Source: Microbulbifer agarilyticus (GTDB taxonomy: Bacteria > Pseudomonadota > Gammaproteobacteria > Pseudomonadales > Cellvibrionaceae). Taken from it: DNA of 64,000 bases. Made by a program: the position numbers and the translations under genes. The notes below the pieces were generated by a model that was given only the letters and a program-made list of their open reading frames with translations, searched no databases and was not told the origin of the DNA. Location: the NCBI RefSeq assembly GCF_019800665.1, contig NZ_JAHVKO010000006.1, forward strand, positions 1 through 64,000, written 5' to 3'. Below, piece after piece: positions 7,550 to 16,146 of this stretch; within the stretch, counting starts at the first letter, position 1, and every line of letters starts with the position of its first letter.

Positions 7550-8908
7550 ATGTCTGAATTTTTGCGCTCTGTCTTTGTTGCCCTGAGTCCGGATGCGGTT
7601 ACCGAAGGGTTCCTGTCGCTGATGCTGGTGCTGTTTGCGCTGGCGCTGGTGTGCCGTTTTGTGCGTCGCGCGGATGAGTTTGTCGAGCAGGCCCCGGGGC
7701 TGCTGACTTCACTGGGTATTCTCGGTACCTTCACCGGGGTGATTATCGGCCTGTTCGAATTCAGCCTGGCGGATATCGACGAAAGTATTGCCACCCTGCT
7801 GGACGGTTTGAAAACCGCGTTTATCACCAGTGTGTGCGGTATCGGCCTGTCCATTGTGCTGCGTGCATTGACCCGCTTTATCCCGGTACCCGGCGATGTG
7901 GCCGAGGTAACCGACCTGGCGGATATTCGCGATGCCCTGCAGCAGTTGCAGAGCGAGCTGGTACAGGGCCAGGAGCGTCAACTTAAGCAGAGCGAAAACC
8001 AGTTGAGCGACTTTTCCAAGCAGGTATCGCAGGCGCTGGTGGAGCAGATGGAACAGGTGGTGGTGCGCTTTAACGAGCGCGTGGAAAACCAGTTCGGCGA
8101 GAACATGACCCGCTTCGGGGAAAACTTCGCACGCTTCGATGCCATGGTGGAGACCCTCACCCAGGAATACAAAGCGCACGAAGAGCGTGTGGAGTACTGG
8201 TCCGAGCACTGCGACACGGCGGTGATGGGGCTGGTACAGGTAGCGCGCGACCTGCAAACCATTCACCAGCAGCTGGCGGAAGTGCCGCAGTTCTTTGACG
8301 GCATGGAAAACGTCAACGCGCAGGCGCGCGAGCAGATGCACGCGGTTACCGAGCAACTGGACCGCTACCGCGGTGTTGCGGCACAGATGCAGAATGTATT
8401 GCCGCACCTGGGCGAGCGTATCGATCAGTTCGTGAAGGGCATCGATGTGGTGCAGCAGGTAATGACCAGCGATATGCAGCAGTCCCTGGTCAGCATCGCC
8501 AAACAGAGCGAGCTGCTGGGTGCGCAGATTCAGGCGGTCTCCGGTGCCTTCGAAAAAATGTCGAGCCTGGACGCGGACTTTATTCAGGGCCTGGTGCAGG
8601 ATTCTGTCACTACCCACCGCAACGGTATGCAGGAGCTGGCACTGCAGCAGGCACGTACCCACCAGGAAATGGTGGATGCCCTCAGCCATGTGATCCGCAA
8701 GAGCCTTGGCGACGCCGAGAATTCCATCGGCAAGCAATACCAGCTGGTGGAGCGCAAGATGGAAGAAGAAGTGGAAGGCGTTATGTCGGCCATGGGGCAG
8801 GCGCTGGCCACCATCAGCGGCCAGTTCACTCGCGATTACCGCCAGCTGGTGGCGCAGATGCAGCGCCTGAACCAGTCTGCGGAGCGTGCCCGTGAGGAAG
8901 TCGCCTGA
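7550..8908 (+). CDS. ZorA-like MotA/TolQ/ExbB proton-channel protein with long helical tail
   Basis: 452 residues. Three predicted membrane helices lie at about 19-40, 50-72 and 87-107; the second and third carry the MotA/TolQ/ExbB pattern (GLLTSLGILGTFTGVIIGLF, LKTAFITSVCGIGLSIVL). The remaining 345 or so residues are almost purely helical and Gln/Glu-rich, a long cytoplasmic coiled tail. This layout, three helices plus tail, is that of ZorA from Zorya anti-phage systems, where ZorA5ZorB2 forms an ion-driven motor. The tail here is shorter than in type I ZorA. The next gene starts in the stop codon (TGATG). A housekeeping envelope motor is the alternative to defence. Confidence 0.78.
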   Translation: MSEFLRSVFVALSPDAVTEGFLSLMLVLFALALVCRFVRRADEFVEQAPGLLTSLGILGTFTGVIIGLFEFSLADIDESIATLLDGLKTAFITSVCGIGLSIVLRALTRFIPVPGDVAEVTDLADIRDALQQLQSELVQGQERQLKQSENQLSDFSKQVSQALVEQMEQVVVRFNERVENQFGENMTRFGENFARFDAMVETLTQEYKAHEERVEYWSEHCDTAVMGLVQVARDLQTIHQQLAEVPQFFDGMENVNAQAREQMHAVTEQLDRYRGVAAQMQNVLPHLGERIDQFVKGIDVVQQVMTSDMQQSLVSIAKQSELLGAQIQAVSGAFEKMSSLDADFIQGLVQDSVTTHRNGMQELALQQARTHQEMVDALSHVIRKSLGDAENSIGKQYQLVERKMEEEVEGVMSAMGQALATISGQFTRDYRQLVAQMQRLNQSAERAREEVA

Positions 8909-9630
8909 TGGCAGCGAGGCCGGGGTTTACCCGCTCCGGGGCAACGACCCGCGGTGACGGTGAGTCCTCGTGGATCAGCGTGTCCGACCTGATGGCCGGC
9001 CTGATGATGGTGTTCCTGTGCATCGCCGTGGCGATGATGCGTTCGGTGATGATCGAGCGGGAAAAGATTCGCACCATCGCCATGTCCTACAAGGAAAACC
9101 AGCTGGCGATTTATGAATCCCTGCAACAGGAATTCGCGCCGGATCTGGCCCGCTGGGGCGCCACCATTGACCGCGACACGTTGACGGTTGCGTTCAATAA
9201 CTCCGATGCGATGTTCGATACCGGTGAGGCCGCGCTCAGCGCCAGCTATCAGGTGGTGTTTGAAGAGTTCTTTCCCCGCTATATGAATGTGCTGGTGCCG
9301 TATCAGGATTCGGTGGATGCGGTGCGTATTGAAGGCCACACCAGTTCCGGCTGGGGTCAGAGCCTCGATCTGAATGCCATGTATTTCAATAACCTGCGTT
9401 TGTCGCAGGATCGCGCGCGCTCAGTGCTGCGTTTTGTGTACACCCTGGGTGAAGTAACCACTCACCACGCCTGGATGATGCAGAATGTGGCGGCTGTCGG
9501 GTATTCTTCCTCCCGTCCGATATACAATGCGGACGGCAGTGAGAATATCGAGCAATCCAAGCGAGTGGCTTTCCGCGTGATCACCAATTCCGAAACCAAG
9601 ATCCACAGCATCCTTGAGGAGTCCTTCTAA
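8908..9630 (+). CDS. ZorB-like MotB/OmpA-family stator protein
   Basis: 240 residues. A short cytoplasmic N-terminus is followed by one membrane helix (about 24-46, ISVSDLMAGLMMVFLCIAVA), whose Asp27 sits in the SDLMAG motif typical of ZorB/MotB and is the probable ion carrier. A linker leads to a C-terminal OmpA-like peptidoglycan-binding domain with VRIEGHTSSGWG and the NNLRLSQDRARSVLRFV helix, then the late VGYSSSRPI and SKRVAFRV elements. It should pair with the preceding channel protein and anchor it to the wall. It starts within the stop of that gene and ends in the start of the next (TAATG), so all three genes are translationally coupled. Confidence 0.82.
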   Translation: MAARPGFTRSGATTRGDGESSWISVSDLMAGLMMVFLCIAVAMMRSVMIEREKIRTIAMSYKENQLAIYESLQQEFAPDLARWGATIDRDTLTVAFNNSDAMFDTGEAALSASYQVVFEEFFPRYMNVLVPYQDSVDAVRIEGHTSSGWGQSLDLNAMYFNNLRLSQDRARSVLRFVYTLGEVTTHHAWMMQNVAAVGYSSSRPIYNADGSENIEQSKRVAFRVITNSETKIHSILEESF

Positions 9631-10718
9631 TGGGACGCTTCTCCCGGCATTTTGAGGCGCTGACCCAAGCGATTTCCGGTATGGGAAGCTCTGGTGATAC
9701 CGCTGTGGCAGAGGCGCCCGCGGCAAAAGTTGCAGTGCCGGAAGAGGTAAATGCGGCGCTGGACAGCTCCATCGAGCAGGCATTGCTCAAGGGTATGGAA
9801 GTCACCCTCGGTGATCTGGATCAGACCGAACACGGTTGGTTGTACCGTGGGCACCCGGTAATGGTGTACTCGGTGGATGTGGCTGCGGTAGACGACCTGC
9901 AGGTGCGCAAAGAATTCTTTCATCGGGTGCACCTCGCCAGCTGTTGCGGAGCGTTGGAGGCATCGGATCAGGTGGTATGGATTGGCACCGCCCGCGAAGC
10001 GCTGGCAGCGCCCGGCCTGGAAAGTGCACCGCACGCCTGCGAATACTGCCTGGCCAAGGTCAACCACCGCGGCTATCGTGGTCTCGGCCCGCGTGACCGC
10101 AAGCGGGTGGCCGATGCATTTAATTTCCACTGGCATGTGAGCCAGTACGCGCAGGAATTTTTCACCGCGGACGCTGCGCATTTCTGGGCACCGGGCAAAC
10201 AGGCCCGGGCGCTGGACCAGATTGAACCAGATGCGGCCGACAGCGGTACCTGTGGCTTTTGTGAGTGGCAGGTGCCCGCTGAGAGTGGCTGGTTTGTGCC
10301 GGTCCAGCGCGGTACCGAGCTGGGTATCTCCATCGACGCGTGTGTGCTGTGCGCACAACAGCAGGCGATGGGCGTACTCACCTTGCCAGATGATAGTGCC
10401 TTGGCTGCGAGTCAGGTGCGCTATGCGGATCAGGAGTCCGCACAGACATCATCCCCTGAGGGAGAGGCGCAAGAAGAGCGTAGCTGGACTCAGGTGCGCC
10501 ACCAGCTGCCACTTTCCTGGCATCCGCTGTGCGAACAGTTGGAGCGCAATCTTTCTGCGCCGGTACTGTTCCAGCGCTTCACCGGTTACGAAGGCGTTGC
10601 TGTATTGGCGTGGCCGGAGCATCGCCGCGGTATTGTCGCCAGTGCGGAAGAGCGTGAATTACTACCGGAAGGCTGGGACTTCTGGACCATGCAGGATGTG
10701 TTGGGCAGCCTCGGCTGA
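9630..10718 (+). CDS. Unrecognised cysteine-pair protein coupled to the ZorAB-like pair
   Basis: 362 residues with no family recognised. Four cysteine pairs stand out: CC at 105-106, CEYC at 137-140, CGFC at 208-211 and CVLC at 238-241. They suggest two zinc-ribbon-like sites formed by the first two and last two pairs. A helical N-terminus (1-50) precedes them and an acidic, Ser/Gln-rich linker (about 255-285) follows, then a final domain rich in Trp and Arg. There is no signal peptide or membrane helix, so it is cytoplasmic. Its ATG overlaps the stop of the ZorB-like gene by one base, so a role with that motor is likely. No nuclease, helicase or NTPase motif is visible; it does not resemble ZorC, ZorD or ZorE. 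Confidence 0.62.
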   Translation: MGRFSRHFEALTQAISGMGSSGDTAVAEAPAAKVAVPEEVNAALDSSIEQALLKGMEVTLGDLDQTEHGWLYRGHPVMVYSVDVAAVDDLQVRKEFFHRVHLASCCGALEASDQVVWIGTAREALAAPGLESAPHACEYCLAKVNHRGYRGLGPRDRKRVADAFNFHWHVSQYAQEFFTADAAHFWAPGKQARALDQIEPDAADSGTCGFCEWQVPAESGWFVPVQRGTELGISIDACVLCAQQQAMGVLTLPDDSALAASQVRYADQESAQTSSPEGEAQEERSWTQVRHQLPLSWHPLCEQLERNLSAPVLFQRFTGYEGVAVLAWPEHRRGIVASAEERELLPEGWDFWTMQDVLGSLG

Positions 10719-10734
10719 TTTACACACGAGAACA

Positions 10735-10766
10735 TAAAAAAGAGGGCAGCTTACGCTGCCCTTTTT
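10735..10766. terminator. Bidirectional terminator between the ZorAB-like operon and the L,D-transpeptidase
   Basis: AGGGCAGC-TTAC-GCTGCCCT with an A-run before and a T-run after. It serves the rightward three-gene operon and the convergent leftward gene. Confidence 0.88.
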
Positions 10767-10808
10767 CATTGGGGGGAAGATATAGGAGTGGCGAGGAGAT
10801 ATCGCCGT

Positions 10809-11456
10809 TTATTTGCGTACCGTTACTTTGGTACCGATGGGAGCATTTTCATAAAAGATTTTGGCCATGTGCCAGGGCAGGCGAACGCAGCCATGGGATT
10901 CCGGACGGCCGGTAACTTTACCGGCGTGCATGCCTACCGCGCCGTTGAAGCGCATGAAGAAGTCCATAGACGCGCCGCGGAACACAGTGCCGGCTGGGCG
11001 TTTATCTTTGCGCACATCCACGCTGGATTTGCGTACATATCCGGCCCGATCTACGTACTGGCCAAACAGGTTGGAGCGGTGATCAATATTTTTTTCCGAG
11101 ACGCGGAAGCTGCCCGTCGGGGTGCGGTAGCCGGCAATACCGGTGGCGATGGGGGTAATACCCGCGAGGCGTCCACCCTTGTAGAAATAGGCACGCTGCT
11201 CACTGATATCGATAATGATATGCGGCGCTCCACCAATCACATCCCGGCGCCACCAGGCACTGCCATCGGTCATGGATCTGTGCTGCTGGTACGGGTAGGG
11301 ATAGTCACCGGCTTGCGCTACCGGGGCAAAAACCGCTGACGCGGCTAGCACCAAGCTGGCAGCGACGGCGATTTTCTTGAAGAAATTTTTAATCGAAAAG
11401 CTTTTAAGTGAAAAGCTTTTAGGTGAATAGTTCCGTGAGTTGGAAGAGCCTTGCAT
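10809..11456 (-). CDS. Periplasmic L,D-transpeptidase (YkuD domain)
   Basis: The YkuD catalytic domain spans about residues 75-213 and ends with the hallmark HGCVRL, catalytic Cys at about 190, with HAG 15 or so residues before it. Such enzymes make 3-3 peptidoglycan cross-links or attach lipoproteins to the wall. The N-terminus is a signal peptide (basic KNFFKK, then a hydrophobic stretch ending AQA-GD). The ATG at 11456 is preferred (215 residues) because GAGGT lies 6 bases upstream; an in-frame TTG at 11483 lacks this support. The region before the signal core contains a duplicated KSFS(L/I)K motif from a short DNA repeat. Confidence 0.9.
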   Translation of the reverse strand: MQGSSNSRNYSPKSFSLKSFSIKNFFKKIAVAASLVLAASAVFAPVAQAGDYPYPYQQHRSMTDGSAWWRRDVIGGAPHIIIDISEQRAYFYKGGRLAGITPIATGIAGYRTPTGSFRVSEKNIDHRSNLFGQYVDRAGYVRKSSVDVRKDKRPAGTVFRGASMDFFMRFNGAVGMHAGKVTGRPESHGCVRLPWHMAKIFYENAPIGTKVTVRK

Positions 11457-12016
11457 GCATACCTCATCTGCTCTCGCGAGCAACTTGCAGGTCGGCTGTG
11501 CGGCAAAGCTTGCAGAAAGTTGGGTGCCCTTTTTTCAGGGCGAACGAACCCCTGCACCGCTATGCACAATTTCGACCTTTGAATTTCCCCAAAGCGACGC
11601 GCCGGTGTGTCCCGGTTTGGCCGCGGGATGAGCTTGCCCATCGGCCCGCATGGCGCGGACCTCTGGGCAAGTGAGAGGCATGGTAGGGTCTGTTTTTGGC
11701 GCTTTTTACATTGAAATGGAATGAGCAGAGGCGTCGATAGAAATAAAACTCCACAGTCACGGCCGAATGCGAGGCAAAAAAAAGCCGGCTAAACAGCCGG
11801 CTTCGAAAAATTCCAGAAAACTGGAAATCGTGCTTCGACGAGAGAGCAACTTCGTTAACGATCTTATTGAGAGGTACTCCTTTTGAGCCTGCATTTCGCG
11901 AGTGGTTCGCCGCAGCAGGGGTACAGGCGTTAACAGAAACGCCAATTTCTCAATAAAGTCAGTGTTTTTTCCTTTCCTTCTGTGAGGCTATTTTTCGCTG
12001 GCTTGCGTGTTGGGGT
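11457..12016. other. Intergenic region between L,D-transpeptidase and alpha-glucosidase
   Basis: 560 bases without a convincing gene. It holds the leftward promoter region of the transpeptidase gene and the terminator of the alpha-glucosidase at 11776-11803. Short open frames here cover the terminator or lack ribosome sites. Confidence 0.5.
11776..11803 (-). terminator. Terminator of the alpha-glucosidase gene
   Basis: AAGCCGGCT-AAAC-AGCCGGCTT preceded on this strand by eight A, which is an eight-U tail for the leftward transcript. It lies 214 bases beyond the alpha-glucosidase stop. Confidence 0.8.
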
Positions 12017-13690
12017 TTACTTTTTCAGGAAGACCCGTGCCGCGGCAGCCGGCAGTTCGATCTTACTGCCGCTCAGCGCGCCCGCAAATCCTTCTGGAGT
12101 AATGTCTTCGCTACCGGCAAACGCTTCCGGCAGGTCGATTTCCGCCGCTTCCTGGCCCAGGTTCAGGGCCACAAAATAACGCTCTGCGTCGCCTTCGCTA
12201 GCGCGCTCGAATACCAGCAGGTCGTCGCCGGTTTCCAGAATGTTCTGGCTGGCGGTGGCCAGGGCGCTTGGCAGTTCCGCGTGCCACTTCAACAGGGCGC
12301 GGAAGCGGTTCAGCATTGCGTGCTGGTCGTCTTCCTGAACGGAGGCGGCCAGGTGGTAGTGTTCTTCAGCAACCGGCAGCCAGGGTTTTACCTTGGAGAA
12401 GCCGGCATTGATTTCGCCACCGTTAAACCACGGCATCGGGGTACGACATCCATCGCGGCCTTTGAATTCTGGCCACAGGTTGATGCCGTACGGGTCTTGC
12501 AGGTCTTCGAACGCCACGTCCGCTTCCGGCAGGCCGAGTTCTTCGCCCTGGTACAGGCACACGCTGCCACGCAGCATCAATTGCATCAGCAGGAACATCG
12601 GCGCGCGCGCCATAGCGGTTTCGCTGTCGAAACCTTTGTTCCAGCGGGTGAAAGAGCGTGGTACATCGTGGTTGGAGATGGACCAGCAGGGCCAGCCTTC
12701 TTCGATTACCTGGCGGTTCTTCTCCAGCGTGTCACGCAGGAACTGCGCGCTGCAGTCTTCGGACAGCAGGTCGAAGGAGTAGGCCATGTTCAGGCGGTTT
12801 TCCGTGGTGTACTCGGCCATGATCTTGTGGGTGTTGTCGTCGCCCACTTCGCCCACGGTCATTGCACCCGGGTACTCTTCCAGCAGGGCGCGTACGCGCT
12901 GCAGGAATACCAGGTTTTCCGGCTGGGATTTATCGTGAATGTGCCACTGGTACTCGTAGCTGTTTACCGGCGGCAGGCCGTTTTCGTCCAGCTTCACTGG
13001 GCGGCCCGGGTTGTCCTGCAGAGACTGGTTGTGGAACGCGTGGTTGATGGCGTCCAGGCGGAAGCCGTCGACTCCACGGTCAAGCCAGAAGCGCAGATCC
13101 GCGAGCAGCTGCTCCTGAACTTCCGGGTTGTGCAGGTTCAGGTCCGGCTGCTCTTTGAGGAAGTTGGTCAGGTAGTACTGACGACGACGGGTGCACCAGC
13201 GCCAGGCGCTGCCACCGAAGTTGGACATCCAGTTGTTCGGCGCGCTGCCGTCTTCTTTGGCATCTGCCCACACGTACCAGTCGGCCTTGGCGTTGTCGCG
13301 GCTGGCGCGGCTTTCTTCGAACCAGGCGTGCTGGTCGGAAGTGTGGCTCAGGATCTGGTCGATGATGACCTTCAGACCCAGAGAGTGCGCTTTCTCGATT
13401 ACCCGGTCGAAGTCGGCCAGATTGCCGAAGATCGGGTCAACATCGCGATAGTCAGATACGTCGTAGCCGAAGTCTGCCATCGGTGACTTGAAGAACGGGG
13501 AGATCCAGATCGCATCCACGCCCAGGGATTTCACATAGTCGAGCTTCTCCACGATACCGGGCAGGTCGCCGATACCGTCGCCGTTTGCGTCGCAGAAGCT
13601 GCGCGGGTAGATCTGGTAAATAACGCCGTTGCGCCACCATTCCCCGTTTGATTTGTCTTTGTGAATACCGCTCATGCCAGAGTCCGTCAA
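12017..13690 (-). CDS. GH13 alpha-glucosidase (oligo-1,6-glucosidase type)
   Basis: A 557-residue cytoplasmic enzyme of glycoside hydrolase family 13 that hydrolyses short alpha-glucosides to glucose. Visible elements: WWRNGVIYQIYPRSF at the start of the barrel (about 18-32); DGFRLDAINH with nucleophile Asp213; MTVGEVGDD with acid/base Glu281; ISNHDVPR with transition-state Asp342; and a C-terminal beta domain from about residue 460. No signal peptide is present. With malT and the sugar MFS permease in the same window it forms a likely maltose/malto-oligosaccharide route: import, then hydrolysis in the cytoplasm. It is transcribed alone from a promoter in 13691-13983. Confidence 0.92.
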   Translation of the reverse strand: MTDSGMSGIHKDKSNGEWWRNGVIYQIYPRSFCDANGDGIGDLPGIVEKLDYVKSLGVDAIWISPFFKSPMADFGYDVSDYRDVDPIFGNLADFDRVIEKAHSLGLKVIIDQILSHTSDQHAWFEESRASRDNAKADWYVWADAKEDGSAPNNWMSNFGGSAWRWCTRRRQYYLTNFLKEQPDLNLHNPEVQEQLLADLRFWLDRGVDGFRLDAINHAFHNQSLQDNPGRPVKLDENGLPPVNSYEYQWHIHDKSQPENLVFLQRVRALLEEYPGAMTVGEVGDDNTHKIMAEYTTENRLNMAYSFDLLSEDCSAQFLRDTLEKNRQVIEEGWPCWSISNHDVPRSFTRWNKGFDSETAMARAPMFLLMQLMLRGSVCLYQGEELGLPEADVAFEDLQDPYGINLWPEFKGRDGCRTPMPWFNGGEINAGFSKVKPWLPVAEEHYHLAASVQEDDQHAMLNRFRALLKWHAELPSALATASQNILETGDDLLVFERASEGDAERYFVALNLGQEAAEIDLPEAFAGSEDITPEGFAGALSGSKIELPAAAARVFLKK

Positions 13691-13739
13691 TGGATACTTA
13701 TTAGGTTAGGGTGAGTATGGCGATACGGGAGGCGGCGTA

Positions 13740-13764
13740 CCTCCCCCCTGATCGGGGGGGGAGG
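13740..13764. repeat. G/C-run palindrome upstream of the alpha-glucosidase
   Basis: CCTCCCCCC-TGATC-GGGGGGGGAGG, a strong hairpin. A similar structure is found at 18972-19003. Both lie just upstream of leftward genes (alpha-glucosidase, malT). They may be copies of a dispersed REP-like element. The rest of 13691-13983 shows a smaller hairpin (GACCGAAAGGTC near 13796) but no gene. Confidence 0.5.
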
Positions 13765-13983
13765 GGGAGAATGTGGCGGCTTAAATGCCGTCTCTGACCG
13801 AAAGGTCGGTCATTTCTGGGGGCTGATCTGGAGGAGGCCCCCTCTCCCTTATCGTCCCCAAGTCTACCCCAAAGCTGGTACCGGTGTGCCTGCAATAATT
13901 GGCTCCGCAGCTTGAACAAGAATATCGCGCTCTTTAACATCCTTGACGCTTTCAAATGGAATTGAAACGACGCAAGGATTTGC

Positions 13984-15171
13984 ATGAGCGCACCAATCTC
14001 CTCCCAGCCCCTTTCCCCCCAGAACACGTCATTAATCGCCGGGCAAAGTTCTGGTAAACCTATTCGATGCATCCCGGAACTAAAGCCCGTTTACCTGCAG
14101 CTGCAAAAAGCTGCCCACCGAAATCATCATTGGGCGAGAATTGCGGTAAAAGAACTCAATGCACTGACTACCGGGATGCTGGGCAAAAATAATGTGTACG
14201 TCCGTCCTGAGTCTCGGCGCAGCTCTGGCGGAAGCGAAAAATACTATGTGTTCTTGCCGGGTCTAAAAGCTACTGTTGTGCGATGGCCCAATGACCAGTT
14301 TTGTATTACTGAGTTGGTTCTGGATGATAACTATTACCACACGCATAGATCGGGTCAGGAGCAGACTCGGTTAGGCACATATAGAGCAAAATTGGGTCCA
14401 AATAATAGTTCTTGGCACACTCAATATGTTGAGGACGGACAGGTAAGTCCGATTTCCGGCCGATTAGTTACCGTCGCAGACTCGCATTACGAAACTGCTA
14501 ATGACGCAGCGAATTACAGTATTGCTGGAGCTATGACATTTCTTGGTAAAAACACGATCTCAGTGAGAATTGATGGGTGCGATCTGCACTTTACCCCTGG
14601 TAATAAGCGCTTAGGAAGTCTCGTCTGCTACGACCCGATTACAGTTGATTCTAGTCGTGCTTCCGCTGTTCATCTAGCGGCAACTATGGAACAGGCTAGA
14701 AAAGTTAGATCTGTTGCTTGGGTGGCTGACTTTGGCGGCTCAGCGGTGCTGACCCAGGCTATGCAAATTCTAGCGAATAAGGGTGTTACTCTACCGGATC
14801 ATACTGTTTATTTTTATCGGCCTCGCACTTCTCCAGCAAAAGCATTAAAGCTTGCACATCAACTTAAGCTTAGTGTGAATAAGAATTTTGCGGATACTGG
14901 ATTGAGTGCAAGAGGAGCGTTAAGTCAGTTTTCGGTAGCTGGTAGACGGATGAATAATAAGAATGATCTCTATGATAGAAATGAGCATGCCACGGCATGG
15001 TTGAAGGGAGCTATTTCAATTTCTACGCCAATCGGTGTGGCAGCGGCTGTGGTTGGTGGCCCCGCAATGGTGATGCTTGGAAGTATTGCAACTGCCATTG
15101 GGGGAGTCGGCGTATCCTATGCAGTTGGGCAGAGTGTGGCTCAAGATGTGCGTAGAAGATTTAAATTGTGA
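13984..15171 (+). CDS. Unrecognised AT-richer gene with C-terminal Gly-rich hydrophobic hairpin
   Basis: 395 residues, no family recognised. The N-terminal 50 residues are Ser/Pro-rich. The middle is a soluble mixed domain (YYVFLPGLKATVVRWPND, then a beta-rich region to about 230), followed by a small fold with VRSVAWVADFGGSAVL. Residues about 340-385 are two Gly/Ala/Val-rich segments that could form a membrane hairpin. AAGGA lies 7 bases before the ATG. Codon use is visibly AT-richer than in the neighbours, and the gene is followed 9 bases later by a second unknown gene. A secreted effector with its partner is one speculative reading; nothing in the sequence proves it. Confidence 0.6.
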   Translation: MSAPISSQPLSPQNTSLIAGQSSGKPIRCIPELKPVYLQLQKAAHRNHHWARIAVKELNALTTGMLGKNNVYVRPESRRSSGGSEKYYVFLPGLKATVVRWPNDQFCITELVLDDNYYHTHRSGQEQTRLGTYRAKLGPNNSSWHTQYVEDGQVSPISGRLVTVADSHYETANDAANYSIAGAMTFLGKNTISVRIDGCDLHFTPGNKRLGSLVCYDPITVDSSRASAVHLAATMEQARKVRSVAWVADFGGSAVLTQAMQILANKGVTLPDHTVYFYRPRTSPAKALKLAHQLKLSVNKNFADTGLSARGALSQFSVAGRRMNNKNDLYDRNEHATAWLKGAISISTPIGVAAAVVGGPAMVMLGSIATAIGGVGVSYAVGQSVAQDVRRRFKL

Positions 15172-15180
15172 GGTTGAAGA

Positions 15181-16086
15181 GTGCGTAATTTTATAAAGTA
15201 TCCTCCAATCGAATGGCGTAAGAGGCACGAGTCCACTGTTCCAGCAGGGCCATTTTTTACAGGGGCTCCTACCATTCCCTTATATCTGGCAGGTAGTAAA
15301 GTCTGTATTACTGCCCCGCGCCACAGCCCCCGCCGCTCTGTTTGCAAACAAAAAAGTACTTATCCCGGATACGATGTATTGCGTGATTCTCCGGCCGGAT
15401 TGCACACTGACCTTACCATGCCAAGCCGGCGCTGGGGTGTTGCATGTTTGTTTGCGCGTCGGTGGGCCTTTTACGGTCCCTGGATGAGTGGTTGCAAGGG
15501 TGAGTTGCATGCTTCTGTTGCAGTGATTGGTAGGTCGGATGAGCATCCGTTGCCAGATATTTCATTCTTTAACCCAAAAGTATTCGAAACGCTTATCATG
15601 CACTATCTAAATGATCGTTACGGATACGAAAACTGGGAAGGGCATCACTCCCATGTGCCGCGCTATCATGGACCAGTAGACTGGAAGATACATCGCCACC
15701 TTCCAGTTCCTAGTGCTAGTTTTAAGATATGTGGCCGAGGAGAGAGTTTACGGGACCTTTACTTGCGGGATTATCTTTTTGTATTTCCAGTGAGTGATCA
15801 ATACTTTGTTGAGGTCTGTTTTATTCAGGATTTTTACAGTCGTGACAAAAAAGGCAATTTGGCCTTTGATAAGACTCCTATCCAAGAGCTTCAGGATAAA
15901 ATATTTAGGAGTATCACGCTGGAACTAGGCCCAGAAGCTCAAGCCAGTGTCGAGAAAGTGAAATCCAAAGTTGGTAGCTTGCATATGTGCAAGGATTTTG
16001 CGCCTTTAAAGTGGCCCACCAATATCTATCCTCCCGAAGCTAGCGGTAGCCCAGAGATAAGGCAAGCATTAAGAAATGATGCTTAG
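15181..16086 (+). CDS. Unrecognised second gene of the AT-richer pair
   Basis: 301 residues starting at a GTG with GAGG about 10 bases upstream, 9 bases after the preceding stop. No signal peptide or membrane helix. It is rich in aromatic, His and Pro residues, with motifs such as FFTGAP (about 25-30), CITAPR, RRWGVACLFARRWAFYGPW and YGYENWEGHHSH. I recognise no catalytic signature. Tight coupling to the preceding gene, shared low GC and the common terminator say the two act together. An immunity or accessory protein for the first gene product is possible but speculative. Confidence 0.6.
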   Translation: MRNFIKYPPIEWRKRHESTVPAGPFFTGAPTIPLYLAGSKVCITAPRHSPRRSVCKQKSTYPGYDVLRDSPAGLHTDLTMPSRRWGVACLFARRWAFYGPWMSGCKGELHASVAVIGRSDEHPLPDISFFNPKVFETLIMHYLNDRYGYENWEGHHSHVPRYHGPVDWKIHRHLPVPSASFKICGRGESLRDLYLRDYLFVFPVSDQYFVEVCFIQDFYSRDKKGNLAFDKTPIQELQDKIFRSITLELGPEAQASVEKVKSKVGSLHMCKDFAPLKWPTNIYPPEASGSPEIRQALRNDA

Positions 16087-16111
16087 CTGTTGGTAGGATT
16101 CTTTAAAAAGC

Positions 16112-16146
16112 AAAAAGGCCGGTGTGAATCACACCGGCCTTTTTTT
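16112..16146. terminator. Bidirectional terminator between the unknown pair and malT
   Basis: A 16-bp perfect stem, AAAAAGGCCGGTGTGA and its complement, around a minimal loop, with A- and T-runs on both sides. It serves both convergent transcripts. Confidence 0.93.

Noticed and set aside
7550-9630. Flagellar MotAB or TolQ/ExbB-TolR/ExbD assignment
   Set aside because: The long helical tail after helix three and the SDLMAG helix with OmpA domain fit ZorAB-type proteins better, and no flagellar or tol genes are near.
7550-10718. Calling the locus a complete Zorya type I, II or III system
   Set aside because: No ZorC, ZorD, ZorE, ZorF or ZorG partner was recognised on either side; only the ZorAB-like motor is supported.
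12281-13486. 401-residue forward open frame inside the alpha-glucosidase gene
   Set aside because: It is antisense to GH13 catalytic motifs and composed mainly of Val, Gln, Phe and Ala shadow sequence with no ribosome site.
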